DNA of 64,000 bases. Origin: Bacteroidales bacterium 6E (GTDB taxonomy: Bacteria > Bacteroidota > Bacteroidia > Bacteroidales > Prolixibacteraceae). This document shows positions 22,964 through 32,634 of the stretch, one piece after another. The position numbers and the translations under genes were made by a program. Every line of letters starts with the position of its first letter. The stretch's first letter is position 1. The notes beneath the pieces were generated by a model. That model was not told where the DNA came from, made no database searches, and was given only the letters and a program-made list of their open reading frames with translations. The stretch lies in the NCBI GenBank assembly GCA_001270045.2, contig DF970672.1, forward strand, positions 29,306-93,305. The letters run 5' to 3'.

Positions 22964-25453
22964 ATGAATGAAAATGAGCAAAATTCCCAAATGGAACTTG
23001 CCAGGCAATTTGTTGAGCAGACAAATCGCAACATCTTTTTGACAGGTAAGGCTGGAACCGGTAAGACAACATTTCTACATCAGTTGAAGAGTTATCTTCC
23101 CAAACGCATGGCGATAGTTGCACCAACTGGGGTGGCGGCAATTAATGCTTCAGGTGTAACCATTCACTCTTTTTTCCAGATTTCATTCGGGCCGCAAATT
23201 CCTCAGTCATGGGAATTCGAAAATAGATCTCAACGAATTAGGGAAACTACGGATGGGATCAAAGTTCACAAGATGAACAAGAACCGGATAAACCTGATCA
23301 GGAGCCTTGATCTTCTGGTAATCGATGAAATTAGCATGGTTAGGGCAGACCTGCTGGACGCAATCGATGATGTCCTGCGGAAATATCGTGACAGGAAAAA
23401 GCCGTTTGGAGGACTCCAGTTGCTGATGATAGGTGATTTGCAACAACTTGCACCGGTAGTAAAGGATGAAGAATGGGAAATACTGGGAAGGTATTATGAT
23501 ACTCCTTATTTTTTCAGCAGTCTGGCATTGCGACAATCAACTTTTGTTACAATTGAACTTCGGCATATATATCGACAGAGTAACGAGGCATTTATTGGAC
23601 TTCTTAACAAAATACGCAATCATCAGGCTGATTCGGTAACAATAAATGCGCTTAATTCAAGGTATATACGCGAATTTAAGCCGGCTGAAGAGGAAGGTTA
23701 TATAACCCTTACCACCCATAATAGCCGTGCTAAGCATATCAATCAAATAAGACTGGATGAGCTTACATCCAAGACTCATACATTCTCTGCCTCTCACGAA
23801 GGTGTTTTTCCTGAGGTCAGTTATCCAACTGATGATCAACTAATCCTCAAGAAGGGTGCCCAGGTGATGTTTGTCAAGAATGATGCTTCTGTTGAAAAGA
23901 GATATTACAACGGAAAGATTGGCAGTGTAACAGGATTTCGGGATGAGGGGATTCTGGTAATTTCTCCTGGGGAAACAGAACCGATACTTGTTGGTAAAGA
24001 GAAATGGGAAAATATGAGTTATATTCTGGATGAAGAGTCCAAGGAAATAAGGGAGGAAGTAATTGGGACTTTTGAGCAATATCCATTGAAACTAGCCTGG
24101 GCCATTACCATTCATAAGAGTCAGGGACTGACTTTCGATAAGGCCATAATTGATGCACGTTCTTCATTTGCGCATGGACAAGTATATGTTGCCCTCAGCC
24201 GATGCAGAACTTTGGAAGGCATTGTTCTTAGCACTCCATTGTCTGAGTCTAGCGTAAAAAGCGACCAAACGGTGAACGAATTCTCCAGGGGAGTGAATGA
24301 GAATCCGGCTGACCAGATGGAGTTGGATAAATCACGAATTGAATTTCAACGCTTATTGTTAGATGATCTTTTTAATTATCAATCCACTATATATGCTTTT
24401 CAGAAAGCGCTTTTTTATTGGCAGGAAAACCGTGATTCCTTGTTTGGAAATTTTGAAGATATCGCGAATTCATACCTTAACATCATTAGAAATGAAATAT
24501 TACCGGTTTCTGAAAAGTTCTCGGTTCAAGTTCGTCAATTGACTAACAATCAGCCTGACCCGTTGTTGAATACCAATTTGTTGGATCGACTTAGAAAAGC
24601 TTCAGAGTGGTATTTGGATAAACTGGGATCTGCGAAGATTATGTCATTGGCTGATATAACTTTTGAATGTGACAATCGTGCTGTCAAGAAGAGTCTTGCG
24701 GAATTAATATTGAAAATTCAGGAAAATATGAGGGTAAAAATTGCTTGCCTGAAGTTTATTGCCACCGATTTCAATATCACCGGATTTCTTAATGTCAAGG
24801 CAAAGGCACTTTTAGAATCAGATATCAATTACAAAAGCCAGAATTACGGAACAAATAAGTCTTCATCAACTCAATCTCATCCTGGAATTTATAATAAACT
24901 TAATGCCTGGAGGATCTCAACAGCTCTTAAACAAAATGTGAAACCTTATCAGATTTTGCCCCAAAAGTCTCTTCAGCAAATTTCAGAAAGCCTACCTTCA
25001 AACTTGAATGCTCTTAGGGGGATTTCAGGCTTTGGTAAATCGCGGTTAAGACAATATGGTGAAACAATCGTAAATATGATTGTGGCATACATGATTGAAA
25101 ACGAAATTGAGATTCCTGTAAATGAACCTTATGAAGAACAAAAACCAGGGAAACTCAGTACCAGGCAAATTACCAGGAAGATGTTTGATGAGGGGATGTC
25201 TATACAGAGAATTGCACGTGAAAGGGGATTTGTTGATTCAACCATTATCGGACACCTTTCTTATTTTGTCAGTTCTGGGGAAATCGGGATTGATAAAATT
25301 CTGGATCCTAATTCTTTAAAGGAAATTGGAGATTATTTTGTCAAACATCCTGAAAAATCATTTTCGGATGCATTTAAGGCAATGAAAGAAAAATATTCTT
25401 ATGCCATAATAAAATTGGTTCGGGAGTATATGCAAAAGATGAATGAACTATGA
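22964..25453 (+). CDS. PIF1-like SF1B helicase with C-terminal HRDC and HTH domains
   Basis: An 829-residue DNA helicase. The N-terminal PIF1/RecD2-like motor has Walker A GKAGTGKT (28-35), APTGVAA (53-59), the Walker B VIDEISMV (119-126), GDLQQLAP, and the C-terminal HKSQGLTFDKAI and YVALSRC motifs. A region of unclear identity spans about 470-640. An HRDC-like domain follows (about 645-715, LNALRGISGFGKSRLRQYG). Last comes a RecQ-type helix-turn-helix segment (STRQITRKMFDEGMSIQRIARERG) and a helical tail. This HRDC plus HTH end is usually found on RecQ, so the protein looks like a PIF1 motor carrying RecQ-style nucleic-acid-binding modules. Role: genome maintenance, probably at unusual DNA structures. 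Confidence 0.9.
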   Translation: MNENEQNSQMELARQFVEQTNRNIFLTGKAGTGKTTFLHQLKSYLPKRMAIVAPTGVAAINASGVTIHSFFQISFGPQIPQSWEFENRSQRIRETTDGIKVHKMNKNRINLIRSLDLLVIDEISMVRADLLDAIDDVLRKYRDRKKPFGGLQLLMIGDLQQLAPVVKDEEWEILGRYYDTPYFFSSLALRQSTFVTIELRHIYRQSNEAFIGLLNKIRNHQADSVTINALNSRYIREFKPAEEEGYITLTTHNSRAKHINQIRLDELTSKTHTFSASHEGVFPEVSYPTDDQLILKKGAQVMFVKNDASVEKRYYNGKIGSVTGFRDEGILVISPGETEPILVGKEKWENMSYILDEESKEIREEVIGTFEQYPLKLAWAITIHKSQGLTFDKAIIDARSSFAHGQVYVALSRCRTLEGIVLSTPLSESSVKSDQTVNEFSRGVNENPADQMELDKSRIEFQRLLLDDLFNYQSTIYAFQKALFYWQENRDSLFGNFEDIANSYLNIIRNEILPVSEKFSVQVRQLTNNQPDPLLNTNLLDRLRKASEWYLDKLGSAKIMSLADITFECDNRAVKKSLAELILKIQENMRVKIACLKFIATDFNITGFLNVKAKALLESDINYKSQNYGTNKSSSTQSHPGIYNKLNAWRISTALKQNVKPYQILPQKSLQQISESLPSNLNALRGISGFGKSRLRQYGETIVNMIVAYMIENEIEIPVNEPYEEQKPGKLSTRQITRKMFDEGMSIQRIARERGFVDSTIIGHLSYFVSSGEIGIDKILDPNSLKEIGDYFVKHPEKSFSDAFKAMKEKYSYAIIKLVREYMQKMNEL

Positions 25454-25510
25454 GCGGAAAAGTTATGCAAATTCAACCTTCTGATTGTAAGTCTTTCTTT
25501 CCGAATTTTG

Positions 25511-26254
25511 TCAAATCCGAATTTTAAAAAGATAGAAAGAAATGGATAGGGAAATGTAGGTTAAGATGATCATGGCAGGAGCATAAAACTTAAAAAGAAC
25601 AATAAGGATTATGGAAACCAGCAGCAGAATATACCTATGCCAATTGTCATAAATACTTAATCCGCTGAATTTTAATGAGAACATGGGGATTTCAGAGACC
25701 AGTAAAAGTGAAGTAATAATGGCAAGAAAAAGGAGATTATTGGGCGTGAACAAATACACAAGCAATTCCTCATTTCCAGAAAACCCGCTCATGAGGCCAA
25801 ACCCTGCCCAAATAAATGCGTTAGATGGGGTAGGAAGGCCTAAAAAATTAACGGTCTGCCTTGTATCTGTATTGAATTTAGCAAGGCGATAAGCTGAAAA
25901 GGCAGGAATAAGAAGTGCTGTAAAAAGCCAGGCCCATTCTCCTTTTACGATTGCTTCATTTAAGGTGATTATATTGCCATAAACTGCCAGTTTCATTAGC
26001 CCCAGGAGGATCATGGATGGTGCAATACCAAAAGAGATTACGTCAGCCAGCGAATCAAGTTCCTTGCCAATATCAGAATATGCTTTCAGTAAACGGGCTG
26101 AAAATCCGTCAAGAAAATCAAAAAGGCCAGCAACGAAAATGAAAATGGCTGCTGTTCCCAAATCACCTTCAAGGGCTAATATGGTAGCTGTTGTTCCAGC
26201 GGCCAGGTTAAGAAGGGTTATGAGGTTAGGTATGAATGTGATGATCCCTCTCAT
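25511..26254 (-). CDS. pssA: CDP-diacylglycerol--serine O-phosphatidyltransferase
   Basis: Makes phosphatidylserine from CDP-diacylglycerol and serine in the inner membrane. The 247-residue protein has six to eight hydrophobic segments and the CDP-alcohol phosphotransferase signature DGFSARLLKAYSDIGKELD, in which DGxxAR, G and the two distal Asp residues bind metal and substrate. It follows psd by 30 bp, so phosphatidylserine made here is turned into phosphatidylethanolamine by the product of the adjacent gene. Its N-terminus (ITFIPNLITLLNLAAG) is typical of PssA type II. Confidence 0.95.
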   Translation of the reverse strand: MRGIITFIPNLITLLNLAAGTTATILALEGDLGTAAIFIFVAGLFDFLDGFSARLLKAYSDIGKELDSLADVISFGIAPSMILLGLMKLAVYGNIITLNEAIVKGEWAWLFTALLIPAFSAYRLAKFNTDTRQTVNFLGLPTPSNAFIWAGFGLMSGFSGNEELLVYLFTPNNLLFLAIITSLLLVSEIPMFSLKFSGLSIYDNWHRYILLLVSIILIVLFKFYAPAMIILTYISLSISFYLFKIRI

Positions 26255-26284
26255 ATTCTTTATCTGTTTTTTCAGAAATAAGTG

Positions 26285-26941
26285 TTAGTCTGTCAATCGC
26301 CCCATAACCGTAACCCCACCTTTCACTATCTGATGGAGGCGGAGGGGTATTTCGGTTCCTTTTGGGAAGAATAAATCAACCCTTGAACCAAATTTTATAA
26401 ATCCGAGTTGGTCTTTAACTGACACCTTATCTCCAGGTTTACTGTAAGTGACAATTCTCCGTGCTAAAAGACCGGCAATCTGGCGGATGAGAATTTCTTT
26501 GCCGTCGTTAGTCCGGATAACGATTGTTGACCTTTCATTCAGGACTGATGACTTAGGGAGGTTGGCTGCCATGAATTTTCCGGCATGGTATTTATAATAG
26601 GCAATTTCACCATCAATAGGAACATGGTTAATGTGTACATTGAAGACAGACATGAATACCGAAACCTGGATTCTTTCGTCCTTAAAATATTCATCCTCAT
26701 AAACTGGCTCAATTACGACCACTTCGCCGTCAGCAACCGAAAGCACCTCTCCCCGATTACCCATTTTGGAAGTTTGAGGATCCCTGAAAAACCAAATAGT
26801 CAATGCTCCGAGGACAAGCGAAGGGATTAGGAACACAACCAACAAAAGTTGAATCCCTGAGAGGTAAACAAGGACATTAATAAGAATCAGAATCCCCAAA
26901 ACAAGTGGAATCTGCCTGTATCCTTCCTTATGAATTTTCAT
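26285..26941 (-). CDS. psd: Phosphatidylserine decarboxylase (proenzyme)
   Basis: Converts phosphatidylserine to phosphatidylethanolamine. The 218-residue protein has two N-terminal membrane segments (about 10-50), a conserved SVFNVHINHVP block with the active-site His, and the self-cleavage site in IKFGSRVDLF, where cleavage before Ser makes the pyruvoyl group. It is the short type related to archaeal and Bacteroidota enzymes and not the long E. coli type. It heads the psd-pssA pair and has its own promoter candidate, separate from the upstream cdsA gene. Confidence 0.95.
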   Translation of the reverse strand: MKIHKEGYRQIPLVLGILILINVLVYLSGIQLLLVVFLIPSLVLGALTIWFFRDPQTSKMGNRGEVLSVADGEVVVIEPVYEDEYFKDERIQVSVFMSVFNVHINHVPIDGEIAYYKYHAGKFMAANLPKSSVLNERSTIVIRTNDGKEILIRQIAGLLARRIVTYSKPGDKVSVKDQLGFIKFGSRVDLFFPKGTEIPLRLHQIVKGGVTVMGRLTD

Positions 26942-26988
26942 CGAATCTGTTTTTAAGTTTGTACCATGATGCTTTTATGGACGTGCCA

Positions 26989-26996
26989 CAAAGATA
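26989..26996 (-). promoter_or_regulatory. Candidate -7 promoter box (TATCTTTG) for psd-pssA
   Basis: An exact TAnnTTTG match on the minus strand in the 59-bp gap between cdsA and psd, about 48 bases before the psd start. It suggests that psd-pssA can be transcribed apart from the ftsH-cdsA operon. Confidence 0.5.
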
Positions 26997-27000
26997 CATT

Positions 27001-27825
27001 TTATAATCCGGCGAAAAATAGCCATCCAACGATGAATGGTGTGGCATAAAGAAAACTATCCAAACGATCAAGGATTCCTCCATGGCCTGGCAGGAATTTT
27101 CCTGAGTCTTTCATGTTGAAACTGCGCTTCAACATCGATTCTATCAGGTCACCGAAAGTTCCAAAAATGACGATAATAAGGCTGATCGCTATCCAATTCA
27201 TCATACTGATGCCATCACATAGCAGTCCATGAATAATGCCAGCAGCTATGGCAACCATGCCACCTCCAATAACTCCTTCCCAGGATTTTTTCGGTGAAAG
27301 ACGGGTGAATAGGCGATGTTTGCCAAAAAGTGTACCCAAAAGGTAAGCTCCTGAATCATAAGCCCAAATTATAATGGTCACTCCTAACAAGATCCAGGGA
27401 TAAAAGATATGGTTTTGTGGGATGTCTCTAAAAATTAAAAAATTGAGAAGTCCCATGGGTAAACCTATATAAAAAAATCCCATCAGGGTAAAGGCAATGT
27501 TGGACAAAGGATTAGGTTGATTTCTGTAAAGTTCGATTACGAAAGTTGAGAATAAAAGTAGAACCGAAATCAATGAAACGTACAACGGCCATAGACCATA
27601 GCCATATCCGAATAAGGTTATAAAAAATGTAATCCCAGTGGCTATGCCATTGAAGTATTGTGGTTTGCCTCCTGCAAGTTCAACCATACGATAGTATTCG
27701 ACGAGTGACAAAACCAGGAGTGCGAGATACACAACGGCAAATATCAGCGGGTGTATGATAATCCCTGCTATCAGAACAATGGCATATACCAGTCCGGTTA
27801 ATGCTCTTTCCCAGAATGATTTCAA
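27001..27825 (-). CDS. cdsA: Phosphatidate cytidylyltransferase
   Basis: Forms CDP-diacylglycerol from phosphatidic acid and CTP, the branch point of phospholipid synthesis. The 274-residue integral membrane protein has about eight transmembrane segments. The C-terminal CdsA signature is clear: SPKKSWEG, FGDLIESMLKR, KDSGKFLPGHGGILDRLDS. Its ATG overlaps the end of the DUF2007 gene by 4 bp (translational coupling). It is the last gene of the rsfS-ftsH-LUD-DUF2007-cdsA operon and supplies the substrate for PssA downstream. Confidence 0.96.
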   Translation of the reverse strand: MKSFWERALTGLVYAIVLIAGIIIHPLIFAVVYLALLVLSLVEYYRMVELAGGKPQYFNGIATGITFFITLFGYGYGLWPLYVSLISVLLLFSTFVIELYRNQPNPLSNIAFTLMGFFYIGLPMGLLNFLIFRDIPQNHIFYPWILLGVTIIIWAYDSGAYLLGTLFGKHRLFTRLSPKKSWEGVIGGGMVAIAAGIIHGLLCDGISMMNWIAISLIIVIFGTFGDLIESMLKRSFNMKDSGKFLPGHGGILDRLDSFLYATPFIVGWLFFAGL

Positions 27826-28028
27826 GATTTAAGGTTTTTAATGATTTCAAGTGCTTGGTTAACAAATTTCTCTGGAACAAAGACAGTGTATTCGCCCAGG
27901 ATCTTGTAGGCTGAATCTGGTTGTTGGTAAAGAACGGCCCGTATTCCTTCATTTTCAAGCATATCAACGGCCATTTGGGCTTGATATTCAAGAGTTGTTG
28001 ATAAAACTTCGCTCCAGCCTTTTTCCAT
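27822..28028 (-). CDS. DUF2007 domain protein (putative signal-transducing protein)
   Basis: A 68-residue protein of the DUF2007 family. It has the ferredoxin-like beta-alpha-beta pattern: a strand LSTTLEYQAQ, helix AVDMLENEGI, strand AVLY, then EYTVFVPEKFVNQALEIIKN. The family is thought to bind small ligands or partners, but no function is proved. It starts 18 bp after the LUD gene and overlaps cdsA by 4 bp, so it is surely part of this operon and may modulate CdsA or FtsH (inference). Confidence 0.88.
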   Translation of the reverse strand: MEKGWSEVLSTTLEYQAQMAVDMLENEGIRAVLYQQPDSAYKILGEYTVFVPEKFVNQALEIIKNLKS

Positions 28029-28046
28029 AGGTCCTTGTTTTGTCAG

Positions 28047-28703
28047 TTAAAACTCACTTTCGGATACAAAAACCTTGAGAGTTTTTGGTCCGTGTGCCCC
28101 TAAGATAAGAGTTTTTTCGATATCGGCTGTGCGGCTTGGTCCTGTAATTGCGGTAATGGTCGAGGGATATTCCTTACCATATTTTTCTGATATTTCTGAA
28201 ATTGCCTCCTCTAGTGTCCTTTTTAATTGAGAAATGCTTGCCACGACGATATGTGTTGGAGCATAAGGATAGACCTGGCGGGTCTGGCTAAGTGCTGAAC
28301 TGACAAGGATTGTCCCTGTATCTGCAACGAGACTCTCACAATTGGTAATTGCGGCTTCTAAACTGTTTGAAAAGGAGTTGGAAATATCAACTTGTGGTTC
28401 ATTTTGATTTAGCAGATTATTTAAATAAGCATATGGGCAATATACTTCATTCCAATTCTGTTCCAGTATGATATTTTTTAATACTCCAATTATTTTATTG
28501 ATATCGGGAAAGACTTCGCAGAAACCACCCACCTTTTGGAGGTTGGACCTGAACAGATCGATGGGTGATTCTGCCGAAGAAACCACAAACGAACCGGCAG
28601 GTGGTTCGGGTAACTGAACATACCTGCCGGTTAATGAGTTTCTTAATCTGCCAAGAATATCTTTTTTGGCTTGCGTCGAATCAGGATAATGGTGCTTGGA
28701 CAT
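28047..28703 (-). CDS. LUD domain protein (LutC/YkgG-like)
   Basis: A 218-residue LUD-domain protein starting [11 protein letters not shown]. Typical LutC features: CESLVADTGTILVSS, PYAPTHIVVAS, and a C-terminal TAITGPSRTADIEKTLILGAHGPK motif. LutC belongs to the LutABC lactate oxidation complex, but LutA and LutB are absent here, so lactate oxidation is not implied. The open frame extends 51 codons further upstream inside ftsH, but the chosen start begins just 23 bp before the ftsH stop, a coupling typical of this operon in the phylum. Its real role next to FtsH is unknown. Confidence 0.88.
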   Translation of the reverse strand: MSKHHYPDSTQAKKDILGRLRNSLTGRYVQLPEPPAGSFVVSSAESPIDLFRSNLQKVGGFCEVFPDINKIIGVLKNIILEQNWNEVYCPYAYLNNLLNQNEPQVDISNSFSNSLEAAITNCESLVADTGTILVSSALSQTRQVYPYAPTHIVVASISQLKRTLEEAISEISEKYGKEYPSTITAITGPSRTADIEKTLILGAHGPKTLKVFVSESEF

Positions 28704-30711
28704 TTTCTGAATCGGTTGTATTGCTAATCTCCTCGATGTTAGAATCTTCTTCGTGTTTGCCCCATTTTCGTTTACCAAAAATGTGTTCCAGGTCTTCAGA
28801 GAAAATAACTTCCCTGTCGAGTAATACCTGAGCCAGTTTTTGGTGCCCCTCAGCATGTTCCCTGAGAATCTCCAAGGCCCTTTTGTATTGTCCGTCGATT
28901 ATGTTTTTGGCTTCCTGGTCGATAAGTTCGGCAGTTTTTTCACTATATGGCTTTGTAAACGAGTAATCGCTTTGACCAGAGCTATCATAAAAGCTCACAG
29001 TTCCAACCTTTTCACTCATTCCAAATATGCTGACCATGGCATAGGCTTGTTTGGTCACTCTTTCAAGATCGTTTTGTGCACCTGATGAAATCTTGCCGAA
29101 TACGATTTCCTCTGCTGCACGGCCTCCCAAGGTAGAGCACATTTCATCGAGAAGTTGTTCCCTGGTGGTGATTGATCTTTCTTCAGGAAGGTACCAAGCA
29201 GCACCCAGGGCTTTTCCACGAGGTACGATGGTTACTTTTACGAGAGGATGAGCATGTTCGAGCAACCAGCTGATCGTTGCGTGACCAGCCTCATGATAGG
29301 CGATCGTTTTTTTCTCGTCCTGTGAAATAATTTTGTTTTTCTTCTCAAGGCCTCCAATTATCCTGTCAACTGCATCAAGGAAATCTTGCTTGTGGACAGC
29401 ATCGTGGCTTTTTCTGGCTGCAATTAAGGCTGCTTCATTACACACATTTGCGATGTCGGCGCCTGAGAATCCCGGAGTCTGTTTAGACAGGAAGTCTAGA
29501 TTAACATCTTCATGTAATTTCAGGGGCCTTAGGTGAACCTGGAATATCTCTTTTCGTTCATTTAAGTCGGGTAGTTCAACATGGATTTGCCGGTCAAAGC
29601 GGCCTGCCCGCATAAGAGCTCGGTCCAGAATATCAGCACGGTTCGTCGCCGCAAGGACTATCACGCCACTATTTGTATCAAAACCATCCATTTCTGTCAG
29701 CAGCTGATTTAGCGTGTTTTCCCGTTCGTCGTTTGAACCAAAGTTGGGATTTCTACCCCTAGCTCTTCCAATGGCATCAATTTCATCAATAAAGACGATG
29801 CAAGGAGCTTTTTCTTTTGCTTGTTTGAACAAATCCCTGACCCTGGATGCTCCCACACCAACAAACATTTCAACAAAGTCAGAACCGGACATAGAGAAAA
29901 ACGGCACATTGGCTTCTCCTGCCACTGCTTTTGCCAACAGGGTTTTCCCCGTTCCGGGAGGGCCTACGAGCAAAGCACCTTTAGGAATTTTGCCACCCAA
30001 ACGGGTGAACTTTTCCGGATTGCGAAGAAATTCGACGATCTCCTCCACTTCCTGTTTTGCTTCAGATAAACCGGCAACCTCCCTAAAAGTAGTGTTAACA
30101 CGAGAGTCTTTATCAAATACTTTCGCTTGCGATTTGCCAACACTGAAGATTCCACCGGGACCACCACCAGCGCCACGACTCATTCTTTTAAATATCCACC
30201 ACCAAAGTAGAATGATAAGGATGAAAGGACCAATTGTCCAAAGTAATTCTCCCATCCAATTGGTTTCATTACGGTACTCAGGCTCAATTTTCTGATCTTC
30301 AGAGACCCCCTCCTGCGCTTCGGCCAGATTACGCTCAAAGGTTTCGATTGAGCCAATGACGAAATAAAAATGTGGTCCTGTTTCTGATGGTTTGGTAAAG
30401 GTAGTCTCTAATTCCTTGTCGTATTTATTGAGGCTATTTTGTTTCAAATAGATATTGGCTCTTTCCTTATTGATTACGACAAGTCGTTCAACATCCTGAC
30501 TTGCAAGCATGGTGGTGCGAACCTTGTTCCAGGTTGTTTCTACCGGCCCTTTGCTTCCGGTTAAATAGAAGTTTATAATGATAAATATAATGGCTATGAT
30601 GCCATAAAACCAGTAAGGGTTGAATTTGGGTTGCTTTAACCCTGGCGTCCCGGATGACTGGTTTTTGTCGGACGGTTTCCTGTTTCCTATGTTGTTTTTG
30701 TTATCGCTCAT
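28681..30711 (-). CDS. ftsH: ATP-dependent zinc metalloprotease FtsH
   Basis: A membrane-anchored AAA+ protease that degrades misassembled membrane proteins and regulatory proteins. In this 676-residue protein TM1 is near 33-51, a periplasmic part follows, and TM2 is near 157-175. The AAA domain shows Walker A GPPGTGKT (250-257), Walker [10 protein letters not shown] (304-312) and the second region of homology. The zinc site HEAGH is at 473-477, with a downstream acidic ligand near SSGAQNDLE. Length is normal. It lies 9 bp after rsfS and overlaps the LUD gene by 23 bp. The tail is acidic and disordered. Confidence 0.98.
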   Translation of the reverse strand: MSDNKNNIGNRKPSDKNQSSGTPGLKQPKFNPYWFYGIIAIIFIIINFYLTGSKGPVETTWNKVRTTMLASQDVERLVVINKERANIYLKQNSLNKYDKELETTFTKPSETGPHFYFVIGSIETFERNLAEAQEGVSEDQKIEPEYRNETNWMGELLWTIGPFILIILLWWWIFKRMSRGAGGGPGGIFSVGKSQAKVFDKDSRVNTTFREVAGLSEAKQEVEEIVEFLRNPEKFTRLGGKIPKGALLVGPPGTGKTLLAKAVAGEANVPFFSMSGSDFVEMFVGVGASRVRDLFKQAKEKAPCIVFIDEIDAIGRARGRNPNFGSNDERENTLNQLLTEMDGFDTNSGVIVLAATNRADILDRALMRAGRFDRQIHVELPDLNERKEIFQVHLRPLKLHEDVNLDFLSKQTPGFSGADIANVCNEAALIAARKSHDAVHKQDFLDAVDRIIGGLEKKNKIISQDEKKTIAYHEAGHATISWLLEHAHPLVKVTIVPRGKALGAAWYLPEERSITTREQLLDEMCSTLGGRAAEEIVFGKISSGAQNDLERVTKQAYAMVSIFGMSEKVGTVSFYDSSGQSDYSFTKPYSEKTAELIDQEAKNIIDGQYKRALEILREHAEGHQKLAQVLLDREVIFSEDLEHIFGKRKWGKHEEDSNIEEISNTTDSENVQAPLS

Positions 30712-30720
30712 ATCAAAGTA

Positions 30721-31092
30721 CTAATTATCTTCTTCAATTTGGGTAATCTTTGCATCAGACCATAAACCCTCAAGGTTGTAAAATGTTCTGGCTTCCTCTT
30801 TAAAAACATGAACCATTATGTCTCCAAAATCAAGCAAAATCCATATTGCATTCCTATATCCGTCTTTATGCCATGTTTTTTCTCCGGTAAGTTCTTGTAC
30901 GGTATCTTCCACAGAATGTGCAAGCGCCTCGACCTGGGTGTTTGAAGTTCCATGACAAACAAGGAAATAACTACATTCAGAGTGATGGATTGTTGTTAAG
31001 TCAATCAATAACAGTTCTTTACCTTTTATTCTTCTGATACCTTCAATGGCTGCTTCTAGAATTTTTGGTGTTTCTGTTGATTTTTTTCTCAT
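30721..31092 (-). CDS. rsfS: Ribosome silencing factor RsfS (RsfS/YbeB/Iojap)
   Basis: Binds L14 of the large ribosomal subunit and blocks subunit joining during starvation. The 123-residue protein shows GKELLLIDLTTIHHSECSYFLVCHGTSNTQ, HKDGYRNAIWILLDFGDIMVHVF and a final FYNLEGLWSDA, all conserved in the family. It is the first gene of the operon leading to ftsH and cdsA. A -7 promoter box lies about 19 bp upstream, and biotin ligase is divergent. Confidence 0.95.
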   Translation of the reverse strand: MRKKSTETPKILEAAIEGIRRIKGKELLLIDLTTIHHSECSYFLVCHGTSNTQVEALAHSVEDTVQELTGEKTWHKDGYRNAIWILLDFGDIMVHVFKEEARTFYNLEGLWSDAKITQIEEDN

Positions 31093-31110
31093 ATATTAAT
31101 TTTCAACTGA

Positions 31111-31118
31111 CAAAGATA
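31111..31118 (-). promoter_or_regulatory. Candidate -7 promoter box (TATCTTTG) for the rsfS-ftsH-cdsA operon
   Basis: An exact match on the minus strand 18 bases before the rsfS start codon. No clear -33 TTTG was found within the usual distance. Confidence 0.5.
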
Positions 31119-31164
31119 AAAAAATGAATCATAGGCAGTTTCCGGATTCAAGCCGTAATTTCCT

Positions 31165-31172
31165 TAATTTTG
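31165..31172 (+). promoter_or_regulatory. Candidate -7 promoter box (TAATTTTG) for birA
   Basis: An exact TAnnTTTG match in the rsfS/birA divergent space, 71 bases before the birA start. The -33 region is unclear. Confidence 0.4.
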
Positions 31173-31243
31173 CTGGGTGCAATAAAATCTGGATAAAATT
31201 TCTGTTTTGTCAGAAAGGTACTTTCTAGAATAACTCAATTTCC

Positions 31244-31972
31244 ATGAAAATCATTTTTCTCGATCAGATTCACTCGACCAATAACTATGCCACTGAACAG
31301 TTGCGATCAGAAGATATTGCGGAAGGTACCATATTCTTGACATTTCGTCAGACAAAAGGCCGGGGGCAAGGTCTAAATGTCTGGGAGAGTGAGGAATATA
31401 AAAATTTGACATTCAGTCTGGTTCTAAAACCTGGGTTTTTACCGGCCTCCTCACAATTTCTGATCTCTCAGGTTGTGGCAACAGGAATTGTCGAAGTCCT
31501 AGACCAAATAATTGAAGGTGTCATGATTAAATGGCCTAACGACATTTTGGTCGGAACCCGGAAATTGGGAGGAATACTTATCGAAAATTCAATTATCGGA
31601 TACAATCTGGAGTGGACAGTTGTCGGTGTTGGACTTAATGTTAATCAGGAACATTTTAATAAATTTCAACCTGAGGCAATATCTCTAAAACTAATCACGG
31701 GAAAGGATGTTGATTCTGAGGCGCTTATGAATAGCATTTTTGATGGCATAATGTCTCGTTACGAAATGTTGAAACAAGGAATGATTGATGATATAATTGA
31801 ATCTTATTACACTAGGCTTTTCAGGATGGGAGAGTGGTGGAAATACCGAAAAGATGGAACTGAGTTTGAAGCAAAAATTATTGGTACCGATGAATTTGGC
31901 AGGTTAAGGCTTGAGGAACGTAACGGGAGGGTGACTCCGTGGCCTTTTAAAGGAATCGAAATGGTTTGGTGA
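31244..31972 (+). CDS. birA: Biotin--[acetyl-CoA-carboxylase] ligase (monofunctional BirA)
   Basis: Attaches biotin to carboxylase carrier proteins. The 242-residue protein has the ligase core: STNNYA near the start, TKGRGQGLNVWES (the biotinoyl-AMP loop), KWPNDILVGTRKLGGILIE with the conserved Lys, and VVGVGLNVN. The C-terminal SH3-like domain (about 195-242) is present. The N-terminal DNA-binding domain of E. coli BirA is missing, so it should be an enzyme only and not a repressor, as usual in this phylum. Confidence 0.94.
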   Translation: MKIIFLDQIHSTNNYATEQLRSEDIAEGTIFLTFRQTKGRGQGLNVWESEEYKNLTFSLVLKPGFLPASSQFLISQVVATGIVEVLDQIIEGVMIKWPNDILVGTRKLGGILIENSIIGYNLEWTVVGVGLNVNQEHFNKFQPEAISLKLITGKDVDSEALMNSIFDGIMSRYEMLKQGMIDDIIESYYTRLFRMGEWWKYRKDGTEFEAKIIGTDEFGRLRLEERNGRVTPWPFKGIEMVW

Positions 31973-32010
31973 TAAAAAACCAGCCTTTTACATTCAGGGG
32001 AACGGAATTT

Positions 32011-32460
32011 TTATTTGTATGGTAATCTTACAAGTGTCTCAGCCAATTGATTTATTCCCTGCTCAAGTTTATTCCCAACCATCATTTTTACCATCATCCC
32101 CATTTCTGTCTGGAGAGTCAGTCTCATTTTTGTAAGGTATGCCTCAACTGGAAGTAGTTGAATCCAAAATGTGAGATCAATGGGCAATCCTCCTCCACTT
32201 TCAACCTTGATCGTTTTATAGGGCTCGCGCTCCACAATACGAATTTCAGCATTTCCAAAACTTCCGACCGTAAATCGGCATGAGTCCGAATCTGATTCAA
32301 AGTTTTCAATCTTAATCTGTGGTACTTTTTCGGAAAGTGTTGCCAAAATGTCATCAGTTAGATATTTAGACAAATTCTCGAAATTGGAGAGATAATTATA
32401 AATAATCTCTATGTTGTGATTAACATGTTGTATCTCACTTACATATTTTGTAACACCCAT
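32011..32460 (-). CDS. SRPBCC (START-like) family protein
   Basis: A 149-residue START-like protein with an alpha-beta helix-grip fold. The N-terminal strand is followed by IEIIYNYLSNFENLSKYL, then alternating strands such as RFTVGSFGNAEIRIVE, and a long C-terminal helix (MVGNKLEQGINQLAETLVRL). The chosen start MGVTKYVSEI has a GGAAGGA-like ribosome site just upstream, better than the Met ten codons earlier. The ligand is unknown. It follows pyrE on the same strand after a gap of about 174 bp. Confidence 0.82.
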   Translation of the reverse strand: MGVTKYVSEIQHVNHNIEIIYNYLSNFENLSKYLTDDILATLSEKVPQIKIENFESDSDSCRFTVGSFGNAEIRIVEREPYKTIKVESGGGLPIDLTFWIQLLPVEAYLTKMRLTLQTEMGMMVKMMVGNKLEQGINQLAETLVRLPYK

Positions 32461-32634
32461 AATCCTTCCCTTCCTTGAAAATAAAATCATAAAAATAATG
32501 GCATCTCCTCTCGAAAATTGTGATTTCTGAAAGAGAAGATGGTATGAAATTTAAATTTTATTGAAAAAAAATGTTTGTGGTAAGCATTAAATCCGAATTT
32601 CAATACAATTCCTTACTTCATGCACTCCAAATGA

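Noticed and set aside
28704..28856. A longer N-terminus for the LUD protein, inside ftsH
   Set aside because: The extension follows ftsH codons in another frame and does not resemble LutC; the start at 28703 fits the usual overlap.
26285..30721. LUD protein as part of a lactate oxidation (LutABC) operon
   Set aside because: LutA and LutB are absent; the neighbours are rsfS, ftsH, DUF2007 and cdsA, a phospholipid and quality-control operon.
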